Assembly: GCA_031772625.1 (NCBI GenBank)
Contig: CM062816.1
Location: 629,937,269 to 630,001,268 of the forward strand
From: Pinus tabuliformis
Lineage: Eukaryota > Streptophyta > Pinopsida > Pinales > Pinaceae
Length of the DNA stretch: 64,000 nt
Reading direction: 5' to 3'
Below are positions 11,402-20,324 of this stretch, piece by piece (position 1 is the first letter of the stretch; each line of letters starts with the position of its first letter). Below the pieces are notes generated by a model. That model was not told the origin of the DNA. It saw nothing but the letters and a program-made list of their open reading frames with translations, and ran no database searches. Both the position numbers and the translations under genes were made by a program.

Positions 11402-12591
11402 ATCTCCCCCTTTGGACTTGATGGCAACAACACCGAATCACTCTCCCCCTTTGACATCAAGGGCAAAGGGGTATGCTCCCCCTAAGAACATGCTCCCTTT
11501 GACTATGAGCCAGATCTGCTGAAGTCTCTGAATGAGCTCCCCCTTTGTATATGCCATGGTGCTCCAATCTGATAATGGTCTTTCTGAGAACAAGCTAAGA
11601 TGTCTTCTTTGCTATATAGTGTTGTTCATGCTCAATCTCCCCCTGACTATGAGCAAGGTCTGCAAAAAGATGTTCTACAAGAAGAACATGACTCTATATA
11701 TCATAAATGACCTTCCTATCACCAAAAGACTCAATACATACATCCATCACCCATCACAATAAGGATCATCCATCCAACCACGTGGGAATACATCAGAAAT
11801 ATGAAAACCAAATACATTACATCTTCATCCTATGCATAGTGGGGGGACATAGGCCGTTACATGACCTGAAGAGATGACTACAATAGATAGACCATTACAA
11901 CATGAGTCTTGCTACGACCTTCAAAACATCTAAAGATCATGACAAACAACAGCACTGTATAATCTGCTCCATAGTATCTGTCATTCATCAACTCATAACC
12001 ATCCAGATCTACATGAATCAAGAGCCATCAAATGAAATCATCTGCATATGTATGAGTAATCCCCATCCAAAAGAAATCACACATCATGCTTATGTCAACA
12101 TCATCATGAAATGCATATGAGTGACTCATCATCATCATGTCTCCAACAATGCGACTTTGAGTAATCATTCACGAAATCAGCAAACCTCATCCATATATGT
12201 GCCAAGGACAATAAAGACTTCATGCAAGCATCATTAGAGAATCAACCATACATCTGATCATGTGACCAACTCATAATAGCAAGATGAATCATAAGCATTG
12301 TCACCAAGGACCATAATGCCAACAATGCATTTAGGACATATGCTCCCCCTGAACCAGTGCCATCTGTCAATGCATATCAATAAGAAGAATCAACCAATAA
12401 ATGCCTTGAAACAGGTATGCACTTCATCGTCTGCTGGAATGCGTCTTGTTCTGCAGAGACGCACCCAAAAACACTATCGCGCCGCGTACTTTTACTCAGG
12501 GACGCACCCAAAATTATTATCGCGCCGCGTCCTTTTGCTGCAGGGACGCACCTGATCCTCAGTCGCTCTGCGTCCCCACGCAGATCTCCAG
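11402..12591 (-). other. E2 3' untranslated region with repeated purine tracts
   Basis: No convincing coding region. It carries seven CTCCCCCT-like words on the plus strand, including the true purine tract. At 12312-12330 the text CATAATGCCAACAATGCA copies the LTR-end sequence internally. Between 12417 and 12660 there are about four imperfect units built on ACGCACC ... GCGTCC, and the last of these supply the end of the gag reading. The text aligns well by eye with the shorter 3' region of E4 (29394-29785). Confidence 0.7.
11404..11413 (-). other. E2 polypurine tract
   Basis: AAAGGGGGAG on the minus strand, ending two bases before the 3' LTR, the standard plus-strand primer position. Several further copies of the same purine word follow at 11443, 11476, 11493, 11537, 11637 and 12343. 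Confidence 0.85.
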
Positions 12592-14094
12592 TTACTGAAC
12601 TGCGTCCTGGACGCATTTGAGCTTAATCTGCCCTACGTCCCCACGCAGGTCTCCTGTTACTACACTGCGTCTTGTACTTTCGGCTCCCTCTGATTCTGGT
12701 ATGTCTGTAAATTGTGCTGTGCCCTCCTTTTCTGACTGTACTTCCTTTTTCCTCCATATCTTCAAGCGTGATGATGACATTTTCTCCTTTTGATATTGTA
12801 CCCACACTTTGTTCCTACATTCCTTTGCTATATTTCCAGGCTTGTTACATGCATAACATCTCACATGTTTCATATTCCTCCTGTAACAATCAGCAGCTTT
12901 GTGACCAAACGTATTGCAAGCAAAGCAATATCCATAAAAATACCTTGAATGTGATGATCTTTCTGCATAATGATCTTGAGCCCTTCTTCTTCTACATCTA
13001 GCTGCAACATGTCCAAGGTTATGACATACATAACATTCAACATTATTCATAGAAGAGGTAAAGAATTTTCTTTGAGGAATCTCTTTCCTTGGTTGATGAT
13101 GAGATTGATCTTTCATTCCTTCATTGATCACTTTAGATTTCTCTTTAGAATTTCTTGCCTCACCTTGTGAACTAGATTCACCTTCAACAGATTCATGGAA
13201 ACCAAGACCAGTCTTTATAGCAGGGGACCTTTGACTACTAAGAATATCATCCAGTACTTTAGAGCTGTCTTGAAATCGTAAAAGCTTATCCTTTTCCTCT
13301 AGTTTACCTTTCAAGATATCTACCTCAACCTGAAGCTGTTCTTCCTTTTCAAGAGATTTCTTTTTCAAAACTTCTTCAGCTTTCATTTGTTCCCTTAGTT
13401 TGAGAATCTCTTTTTCTTGTTCTTCATACAGATCCTGCTGCATTTGACGAACTCGGAAGGCACATTCTAGTTGAGATTTTAAGCTGGTGACTTCGTTTTC
13501 TTGTTTTGAAATAGCTTGGAGTAGATCTATATTCTTCTTCTTTGATTCTTCAAGATCTCCTTTTAGTGAGAGGATTGTAGCTTCAAGATTTTCATAGTAG
13601 CTGGATCTATCTTTGAGTTTCTTGATGGTTGTGCTTCTTTCGTTGACTTCTTTTCTTAATGATGTCACTTCATGCTGCAATTTTTGACATTGGTCTTCCT
13701 TGTCCTTGAGTAGCTTTCTTACCTTGTTTCCTTCTTCTAGTTGGGCCCTTAGTTTGGTAGCTTCTTCTTTGAAATCACATTCCCTTTTGTTCAATAGATC
13801 TTGTTGATCTCTAATTTTGTCTGTCAGCTTTTTAAATTCTACCTCTATTTGATATCTTTCTTGTTCACCCATAAGAGCAAATTCAATAGTTTCGCTATCA
13901 CTTTCATCTCTTTCACAAGGAAATATAGCTGGAACATCAGAGGATAACACATTCATACCTGATACTGATTCTGAATCTGATTCTGAATCTGAAGAGCTTC
14001 TTATGCCTAATCCCCAATCGATTCTTCCACTATCATAGTTCTTCTGAGATGACTTCTTTTTCTTATGAGCTTTCTTCTTAAGCTTCTTTCCCAT
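12592..14094 (-). CDS. E2 Gag-like protein: basic N-terminus, coiled coil, three CCHC knuckles, no capsid domain
   Basis: About 500 residues from the ATG at 14094, the first inside the element after the primer site. The open frame extends further upstream into the LTR, but that part has no support. Residues 2-20 are a lysine block (KKLKKKAHKKKKSSQ). Residues ~32-45 are an SDSESDSES acidic run. Residues ~75-310 are strongly heptad-like and charged, a predicted coiled coil. Three zinc knuckles follow at ~354-367 (CYVCHNLGHVAARC), ~388-401 (CFACNTFGHKAADC) and ~411-424 (CYACNKPGNIAKEC). A short block before them, SPAIKTGLGF, matches SPLIKTGLGY in E4 Gag. The capsid (UBN2) domain that starts E4 Gag is absent. 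An RNA-binding role is likely from the knuckles. Whether it forms particles is unknown. The gene looks whole. Confidence 0.85.
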   Translation of the reverse strand: MGKKLKKKAHKKKKSSQKNYDSGRIDWGLGIRSSSDSESDSESVSGMNVLSSDVPAIFPCERDESDSETIEFALMGEQERYQIEVEFKKLTDKIRDQQDLLNKRECDFKEEATKLRAQLEEGNKVRKLLKDKEDQCQKLQHEVTSLRKEVNERSTTIKKLKDRSSYYENLEATILSLKGDLEESKKKNIDLLQAISKQENEVTSLKSQLECAFRVRQMQQDLYEEQEKEILKLREQMKAEEVLKKKSLEKEEQLQVEVDILKGKLEEKDKLLRFQDSSKVLDDILSSQRSPAIKTGLGFHESVEGESSSQGEARNSKEKSKVINEGMKDQSHHQPRKEIPQRKFFTSSMNNVECYVCHNLGHVAARCRRRRAQDHYAERSSHSRYFYGYCFACNTFGHKAADCYRRNMKHVRCYACNKPGNIAKECRNKVWVQYQKEKMSSSRLKIWRKKEVQSEKEGTAQFTDIPESEGAESTRRSVVTGDLRGDVGQIKLKCVQDAVQ

Positions 14095-14140
14095 TGTTCC
14101 ACGGATCTCCTTCAAGCGATCAAGCTTTTCTGAAGGACCT

Positions 14141-14152
14141 GCTCCGATACCA
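14141..14152 (-). other. E2 primer binding site (initiator Met tRNA)
   Basis: TGGTATCGGAGC on the minus strand, two bases from the 5' LTR. It is one base from the classic TGGTATCAGAGC complement of initiator Met tRNA used by Copia elements and present exactly in E4. Confidence 0.9.
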
Positions 14153-14154
14153 AT

Positions 14155-15757
14155 TGTTGGAAATAATACTGAGAGGGGGGGGGGGGGGTGAATCAGTATT
14201 ATCACATTAATAAAACTTTTTCAATTCCATAATCAGATTCATATATGCTACTTCCACAACTTCTTAAGATTAAGTTAATCGATCTTCAATGAGTGCATTA
14301 GGACATTATCAACCATATTATCAGTTAACAGATGCAGTAACATAAAGTAGATCATCACACATAAGGCACACATATGAACACAATGATATAAGGTGGAAAC
14401 CCAATGCGGGAGAAAACCACCTGCTGCAAGTCATCTCAATCTTCTTCTTAATAAGAAAATTCTTTTACAATATTTGTACTGGTGCAGCCTTATACCAGTA
14501 CGGGAGCTACAACCCCCTTTGCTCTTGTACTAACCGATCCATTTTCTAGTACGCAGGCTACTACCTGCTACAATGCTCCAAAGATTTCCTTTAGCTCTTG
14601 TACTAGCTTAGATACTAGTACGTAGGCGCCGGCCTACAATCTTCTCTCCTTCAAGTACCACGTTTCATCAATTTTCATACTGGATACATTGAGGCACAAC
14701 CCATAATCTTGAAAGGCCACATTTCATCCAATTTTCATACTGGACCCAACAACAACATTGAAGCTCAAACAACCTTCTGAAACACCCAATCAACTGTAGT
14801 AACTAGATCAACAATAATAGGACCAAACCCAGGATGCAACAATGATAAACAAAGATTTTAAGAGAAGGAAGCACCCTGCTCAACTGCTAGCCTGAGTCCA
14901 GACTCACCCTGCTCAACTGCTAGCCTGAGTCCCGGACTCACCCTGCTCAACTGCTAGCCTGAGTCCCTGGACGCACCCTGTTCAACTGCTAGCCCGCGTC
15001 CCGGACACACTCTGCTCAACTGCTAGCCTGCGTCCCTCGCTCTGAGTCTTTTGAACTTCCTGCGTCTCGGCGCACCTGAACCCTTTTGCGCCTGCGTCCG
15101 GCGCACCTGAACCGGTTCGCTCCTGCGTCCCGGACGCACCTGAACCCTTACTGCACCTGCGTCTCTTTAGATATGAAAGATATAAAGACTTCAAGACTAA
15201 CCCAAACAGTCAGATCTACAGATCTGATCGTGCGCCATAGCGATCATAGTCCATTAGAAGATTCGCCTTCATAGATCTGGACTAGATCTCACCAAAAGAT
15301 ATTCAACAAAGATGGTGCTTAATCCAAATGAACTCCTTTGCTTTATATAGGCAAGCTTTTCCCCAAAACATGGAACAATACCACGAGCCGACACCATAGA
15401 AACGCAAAACCGTCGGCTAGATACCACACAAGAAACCCCCACGTGCTTTTCTCTGCCTTGATATGTGTGCACTGGGCGGACGCACCCCCTGAACGGCTGG
15501 CTTGCGTCCCTGGACGCGGGTTCTGCATGGATTACCTGCGGGGACGCACTTTCTGTAAGGTGTACCTGCGTCCTTCATAATTTCAACAATATTTGAACCT
15601 CTGCTTACGAAGAGCTTGCCATTTGATTCCTTTGAGCTATCCTGTAATATGTCACATCTGATATCTCTTCTGTAGATTCATCTGAATGTATATAAGTGAG
15701 ATGATCTTCTATGAGAGTGTTGCCATCAAGTACAACATATGCATCATAATGCCAACA
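14155..15757 (-). repeat. E2 5' LTR
   Basis: Nearly identical to the LTR at 9804-11401 along its whole length. It has the same ends, the same tandem GCTCAACTGCTAGCC block (about 14875-15030) and a TATA box at 15341-15349. It has 14 G in the tract near its start, against nine in the partner. Confidence 0.93.
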
Positions 15758-15762
15758 CCTAA
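15758..15762. repeat. Target site duplication of E2, right copy (CCTAA)
   Basis: CCTAA directly follows the AACA end of the right E2 LTR and matches 9799-9803. E1's LTR sequence resumes immediately after it. Confidence 0.93.
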
Positions 15763-15828
15763 TTCCTGCAGCATCTACCCTTAGAAATGTTTAGCTTCTA
15801 ACCTCTCCTCCTTCTGGCCCAATACCTA

Positions 15829-15836
15829 TATTTATA
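15829..15836 (-). promoter_or_regulatory. TATA box of E1 LTR
   Basis: TATAAATA on the minus strand, within CACTATAAATATAGG. It lies in the LTR arm upstream of the E2 insertion, so the U5 side and the body are now about 6 kb further away than in the original LTR. Confidence 0.5.
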
Positions 15837-16279
15837 GTGATCTAGAGGAAGTTATTCAGGTCCACCATCAATGGGATAATCCCCTCTTTGGATGGGATAG
15901 CTCCCTTATTGATGGGATAAGTTCCTCTTTGGTAGGGGTACATGAACCATCTCGAGGCGCTCAATACACGTCGAACAACCTTCTAGAATGCTCTAGAAAT
16001 GACCACAAGTAACTTTTTAAAGATGAAACTTGCGCATTTTGACCTTTACAGGGGGACGCACCTGCCCCTTTACATACAGAGTGTACAAGTACGCAGCTTT
16101 TGTGAACATTGGGTGCGTACCCGCAGGTAAGGTTGAGAGAACCTGCGTACCCAGATATAAATACATTTATAAAGACTTTCTCTCTTTTTGGAGTTTGACA
16201 TGGAGAGCAGAGGCATAAGACTTGCCTAAGAGGATAGCATGACTGTTGATAGAGCCATACTAACTGTAAATAGCCATGG

Positions 16280-17560
16280 TGACATTTTTTAGTGTAACAA
16301 ATCTACAGCGTATCCAACCTATTCATTAGGTCCGATGGAATTGTAGCAATACCTCCATGAGTCTTCCACAGCCCAATGAAATGCCCCATGGATTCAGTTG
16401 AACAAAACTCTCATGAAGTGATCCTTCACAATGCAATGTGGGTCATATATTGGGTTAAAGCTTTGGAGGTCGAACAAGTACTTCTTCATATGTTCGGATT
16501 CCACATTGTCTTACTTGATACTATGGATCTCATATAACCCAATCCGCAATGGAAGAGTGGCCAAGGTGCTTTCAATCCTATTGAGATGTGATAAGCTACT
16601 TCATACATGACTAGTAAGTCGAAGGAAAACTTTGGCAGAACATGAGAAGGCCTATCTGCACTGAACATTCGGACGAAAGTGCCAGATGGTGAGGCATACC
16701 AATCTGCAATGCATAACAACTCCTCCATTTATTTCTTTAACATGCAAGGTGGATCCTCTTCGAATATGATCCTATATATTGGGGTGATGAAATGGTCAGA
16801 AAGCCATTCGATTACTCCCTTGAAGTTGCATTAAGAAAACAAATTTAAATATGTGTTCACAATAGTCTTCACTAATGACCATGCCCACTCCAAGCTCGGG
16901 AACTCATGTCAGGCACAGACTGTATCTAGGATGTAGTTGGACATGTAAATCTCTACATGTATACCCTCGGGTGACTATCGAGCCTTCATGACTTGTTCCT
17001 TCAGCTGATGAGCCAGTATGTCGAACCAGTTGCATGGTCTTCCTTCTCTAGAAATTTGGTCCAATGCGATCATGAAACTCTGAGGAAAGGTTTCAGTGCC
17101 CGCATGGCCACTCAGTTGACATGAGAATATGACCAAGTATTGATACGCCTTCCTCAGTATTTTTGTCTTGTAGATCTGGTTGGGTGTCATCCTGAAATGA
17201 GCTAGCTCTTTTACCCAATCCTTAGGAATGTCTCTAGAGTTACCTGTGCTGCTGGGTAAGATGAATGGAGGACTCATGACAGTCACGGGCTTTGACATAT
17301 GATACATCTCATGATAATCTCCTACCAAGAAGGTTGAAAGCTTCGTCCCATTGACACTACTGAAGGTCATCATCTTAGGATCAGTTTGAGAGACAATCCA
17401 GTGAATCATGTCCACACATGGTAATGCAGGGTATCTACATGCAGTGTGTAGAAGATGGACTTGTGAATGTTCATGTACACCTAAGGGTCTTCGAGATCTT
17501 CCCCAAACGTGCCTGTGGATTTTTCATTAAGCTCTTGCCATTTGAGTTTGATATCCTTGT
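16280..17560 (-). pseudogene. X1: degraded copy of unknown family X
   Basis: Open fragments at 16975-17415 and 16486-16728 (minus) resemble the N-terminal domain of X3 (46938-48329). DYHEMYHMSKPVTVMSPPF parallels SVNEMLHLHPTQPLAPLS. ALDQISREGRPCNWFDILAHQLKEQV parallels ITNKINEKFINLDREGLFKYTSFIYRLL. LPKFSFDLLVMYEVA parallels LPKYVPMRLFALEYF. The coiled-coil and C-terminal parts seen in X2 and X3 are not evident downstream, where E1 begins at 16200. It is interrupted many times. I do not recognise the family. A putative plant transposon domain (Transposase_32-like) is one guess. Confidence 0.45.
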
Positions 17561-17836
17561 TTAGATACAGCTTCGTATCTTCTTATATTGGGAGACTAAG
17601 GACACTTGCTCAAATACTGCCCTAACTACAACTCCATCAGTGTTGTGTGATCCTATTCCCTTGGAAGCCATTGAGACAGATGAACACTTGAATGATCTAG
17701 AAACAAGCAGCATGCATGGCAAGAAATATGTCAGTGGAAACAAAGCAAATCTGGGGAAGGACATGACACATACCTGGGAAACTAACGAGAAAGATTGGGA
17801 AAATTTTATTGGGATGTTGGCGAATGGCTGCCATAA
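17561..17836. other. No gene seen; sequence between X1 and the 41-bp repeats
   Basis: Short open readings occur on both strands, with no motif. I see nothing I can support apart from possible remnants of the 5' side of X1. Confidence 0.4.
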
Positions 17837-18140
17837 CTTTGCAAAATGTAGTTCGGGATATCTAGGAGGAAGGAATGGATGATTGATCTACAAAATGCAC
17901 AATATAGTTAGGGAGATGGTTGCTGGGATTACTTAATGCGCAATTCCAGCTGGGGAGGACTACTCGTCCAGGGATAGATTTGCACAATTTCTTTGGCCAA
18001 GCAGCCAGTGTCCTCCAAAAATGCGCAAACTAGTCCTAAAGTCAAGTTCTAGGTAGGAATGCACATTTCTAAAGAGGAAGGTGAGCCTTCCTTCCCTAGA
18101 TTGTGCAATGTAGCCTTGGTGAAGGCAAAGCCTGGGCCAA
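17837..18140. repeat. Degenerate ~41-bp tandem repeat, cluster 1
   Basis: A TGCRCAAT-like word recurs at about 17840, 17896, 17937, 17981, 18022, 18060 and 18104. Spacing between the last six is 41, 44, 41, 38 and 44 bp. The text between words is diverged but often holds GCCAGTG/CTCC phrases. The word is better kept than the rest of the unit. Confidence 0.55.
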
Positions 18141-18850
18141 GTTTGGCCCGACCTGCCAACAGTAAACTGAAAGAAAATAAGATAGGGAACGCATGGTGAC
18201 ATTAAGTGATAACAAAAGTGATTGAAAATGCATGCAAAGACATGAATGGAATATTAAACAAACAGATCAATGTGCATGTGGGTGAGGTAGTTCACTGGTT
18301 CGGCGAACGCTCGTGCAAAATAGTTTTGTGCATGCAACAGCAATGAGATAGCACGGAAATTGAAACAGAGTTAGGATGAGCTAGCATACATGTAAACGAC
18401 ATCAAGCATTCAAATAAATTAAGAAAACAACACTCACACAAGCGAATACACAAAAAGAGACAAAAATGCTAAAAAAGACAAGTTGAGGCCACCTACCAGT
18501 GAATAGCTGAGCCGGATGTGTTGAAGAGTCCTAGATGTAATTTCAAATGTCAGAGATCCAATATCGATGTGAATGAGTGAGTTCTGATGCGTCGAATAAA
18601 TAATTTTGGTCTCTTGACACGCATGCCACAAATCTAGGAAAAGTGAATCTTGGAGGGAAACTTCTAAAACAACTTTACATGTAACCCCCAACTACTAGAA
18701 ATAGCTCTTAGAACCATGGGATTCCTTTTACATGTCGCCTCTTGCTATTCTGAGGAGAGAAAGTCATGCATGCATGTAAGTCAAGTTTCCTCAGTCCCAG
18801 GTGAAACTGGTCAACCAGACTATTCATGAATGTAGTTGCTCAACTTGTTG
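18141..18850. other. No gene seen between the two repeat clusters
   Basis: AT-rich sequence with no supported coding region. The 85-residue minus reading at 18434-18691 has a generic hydrophobic end and no motif. It is probably eroded repeat. Confidence 0.4.
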
Positions 18851-18854
18851 GAAA

Positions 18855-19135
18855 AAATGCACATTCCTAGTTGGGAGCTAGGTTAACTATCGAGGAGGAT
18901 TGCACAATTTCTAGGCAGAGCAATTGAATGCTACCCATATTTGTCCAAGTCCTGGGCTGAGCATGCCCTGCTAGGGAAATTTTTGCAAATCCTCCTGCTA
19001 GTGTTGGCTGGAAGGATTGCACAATCTTCGAGCCCAGTAGGCTGCCAGAGAGGATTGCACAATTTCAATAGGGAAGGCTAGTTGTCCTCCAGAAATGCAT
19101 AATTTTCAAGGGAAAGCTTCTCAACCTCTAGCTGG
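18855..19135. repeat. Degenerate ~41-bp tandem repeat, cluster 2
   Basis: The same TGCACAAT word occurs at about 18858, 18901, 18984, 19018, 19056 and 19096, with spacing of 43, 83 (two units), 34, 38 and 40 bp. Two units here (TGCACAATTTC ... GTCCTCCAGAAATGC) closely match the cluster 1 unit at 17981, so the clusters are one family. Confidence 0.55.
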
Positions 19136-19668
19136 ACTATGTCCAGGTGAACAACATGTGGGGGGAATGGATCAATTGTGATCGAGAGGCTACCTTTGTG
19201 CGAGGAAACCACTAAAGCTTGAGTACTTGATGAAGCAAGACAAAGTGTTGTGAAAGGTTGGTAGGGAGGCTCGAAAACAGGCTAAGGAAAAATTTTCGAG
19301 GGTGGTTATAGCCACTACAACACCACATTATAAGATGATATTTGCAATTATTTATTATACTCGTTGACATAAGCCAAATGGCCTATTGTTTCTTTGAAGA
19401 CAGTTATCATTTGGTGAATTTTATGAAAGCATTTAAATTATGATTTTATTTGAAATGGATGATCAATGAATGAAACCATTTACATGTACGTTATCCAGAA
19501 ACTTGAAATGTTTCTCTAAGTGTTGATTTACATATTAAAAACATACAATCCTTTAAATCCATGTGATAAATGAAAGAAGGAAATATTTAGTAACTAAGTA
19601 TTCTTCATGAATACTTGAATTATCCAATATAGTGGAGGCATATAGAAAGATTTCTATAGCTAACATCT

Positions 19669-19755
<87 letters not shown>

Positions 19756-20324
19756 TATATATGACAAAAGGTTGTAATTTATTGATACAGAGGTACTAAT
19801 TTAAATAAATTGTTCAATTAGTTATTCTAAGTATTGATGATAGCTTTGTGGTTAGATATTATGGAGGTCAACACTCAACCTAGCCTTACCTAGTACTTAT
19901 ATTTTACCTCAAATATATGAAGAATGAAATAAATGATCACTGAGGAAAACTCACATGAACCCAAATGCTGCTAAAAATTGAATCCAAAAGCCTTTGATTA
20001 TCTCCAAAATTTCCAAAATATAGCAATTCTTCTTGGTCTTGTCAAAGCATCAACCCATCTTACTTCGAATTACAAAGTATATATAGATTCCTTTCAAAAT
20101 ATCTAATCTATTACAATTTTTTACATGAAAAGGTAAAAATTCATCAAAAGTGATTTGGATAATTCTAATCAATATAACTCAAGAATATCGATCCTTGAAC
20201 TGATTTAGTGGAACTGCACACTATTTCAAGGATCATGTCTTAAACTGTTGGCTTTAAATATACACTCCTTTGATTGTGCTCCTGTTCTTGCTGGAATATC
20301 AACTGAGTAACTTTCTTGTTGCTT
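19136..20324. other. AT-rich stretch without a gene
   Basis: No supported reading. Apart from the TA microsatellite at 19671-19762 I see nothing recognisable. It lies downstream, in minus orientation, of X2. Confidence 0.5.
19671..19762. repeat. (TA)n microsatellite
   Basis: About 92 bp of almost pure TA with two AGATAT interruptions. A slippage-prone simple repeat. Confidence 0.97.

Larger units (their letters stand above)
9804..15757 (-). mobile_element. E2: young non-autonomous Copia-type element carrying only gag (TR-GAG-like)
   Basis: 5954 bp with two full LTRs, a purine tract next to the 3' LTR, an initiator-Met primer site next to the 5' LTR, a 5-bp target duplication and one long open gene. 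I see no protease, integrase, RT or RNase H. The internal region is only 2.75 kb. Elements of this layout have been called TR-GAG elements. The LTRs are 1598 and 1603 bp. The length gap is the G tract near the end (9 versus 14 G), and I found about ten substitutions by eye, so ~0.6%. With commonly used plant rates that is about 0.25 My (fast, grass-like) to 1.5 My (slow, conifer-like). The element looks whole. Confidence 0.9.
1..16200 (-). mobile_element. E1: Ty3/Gypsy LTR element, 5' LTR and body, runs off left edge
   Basis: Reading on the minus strand from 16200 leftward: an LTR (interrupted by E2), a primer binding site, a 2-kb leader, a glutamine-rich gag region, protease, reverse transcriptase with RNase H, integrase and a further RNase H. 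The 3' LTR lies beyond base 1. LTR ends are TGTCA/TGACA. The RT-RNaseH-integrase order is the Ty3/Gypsy order. The second RNase H and a primer site resembling the Arg-tRNA type site I recall from Ogre/Tat elements suggest the Tat side of the family, which is inference. The copy is broken in a few places but keeps long open stretches, so it is of moderate age. No LTR pair is available for dating. Confidence 0.88.
9289..16200 (-). repeat. E1 5' LTR, split by E2
   Basis: Two arms, 9289-9803 and 15758-16200, together about 955 bp once E2 and one copy of its target duplication are removed. Plus-strand ends are TGTCAGGCGG and GAGTTTGACA, giving the inverted ends TGTCA/TGACA. The primer site follows three bases inside. 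A minus-strand TATA box (TATAAATA, complement at 15829-15836) marks the promoter. The arm at 16050-16155 carries repeated GCGTAC/GTACGC words. The outer boundary at 16200 rests on the inverted ends and primer spacing, because the partner LTR is outside the window. Confidence 0.75.
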
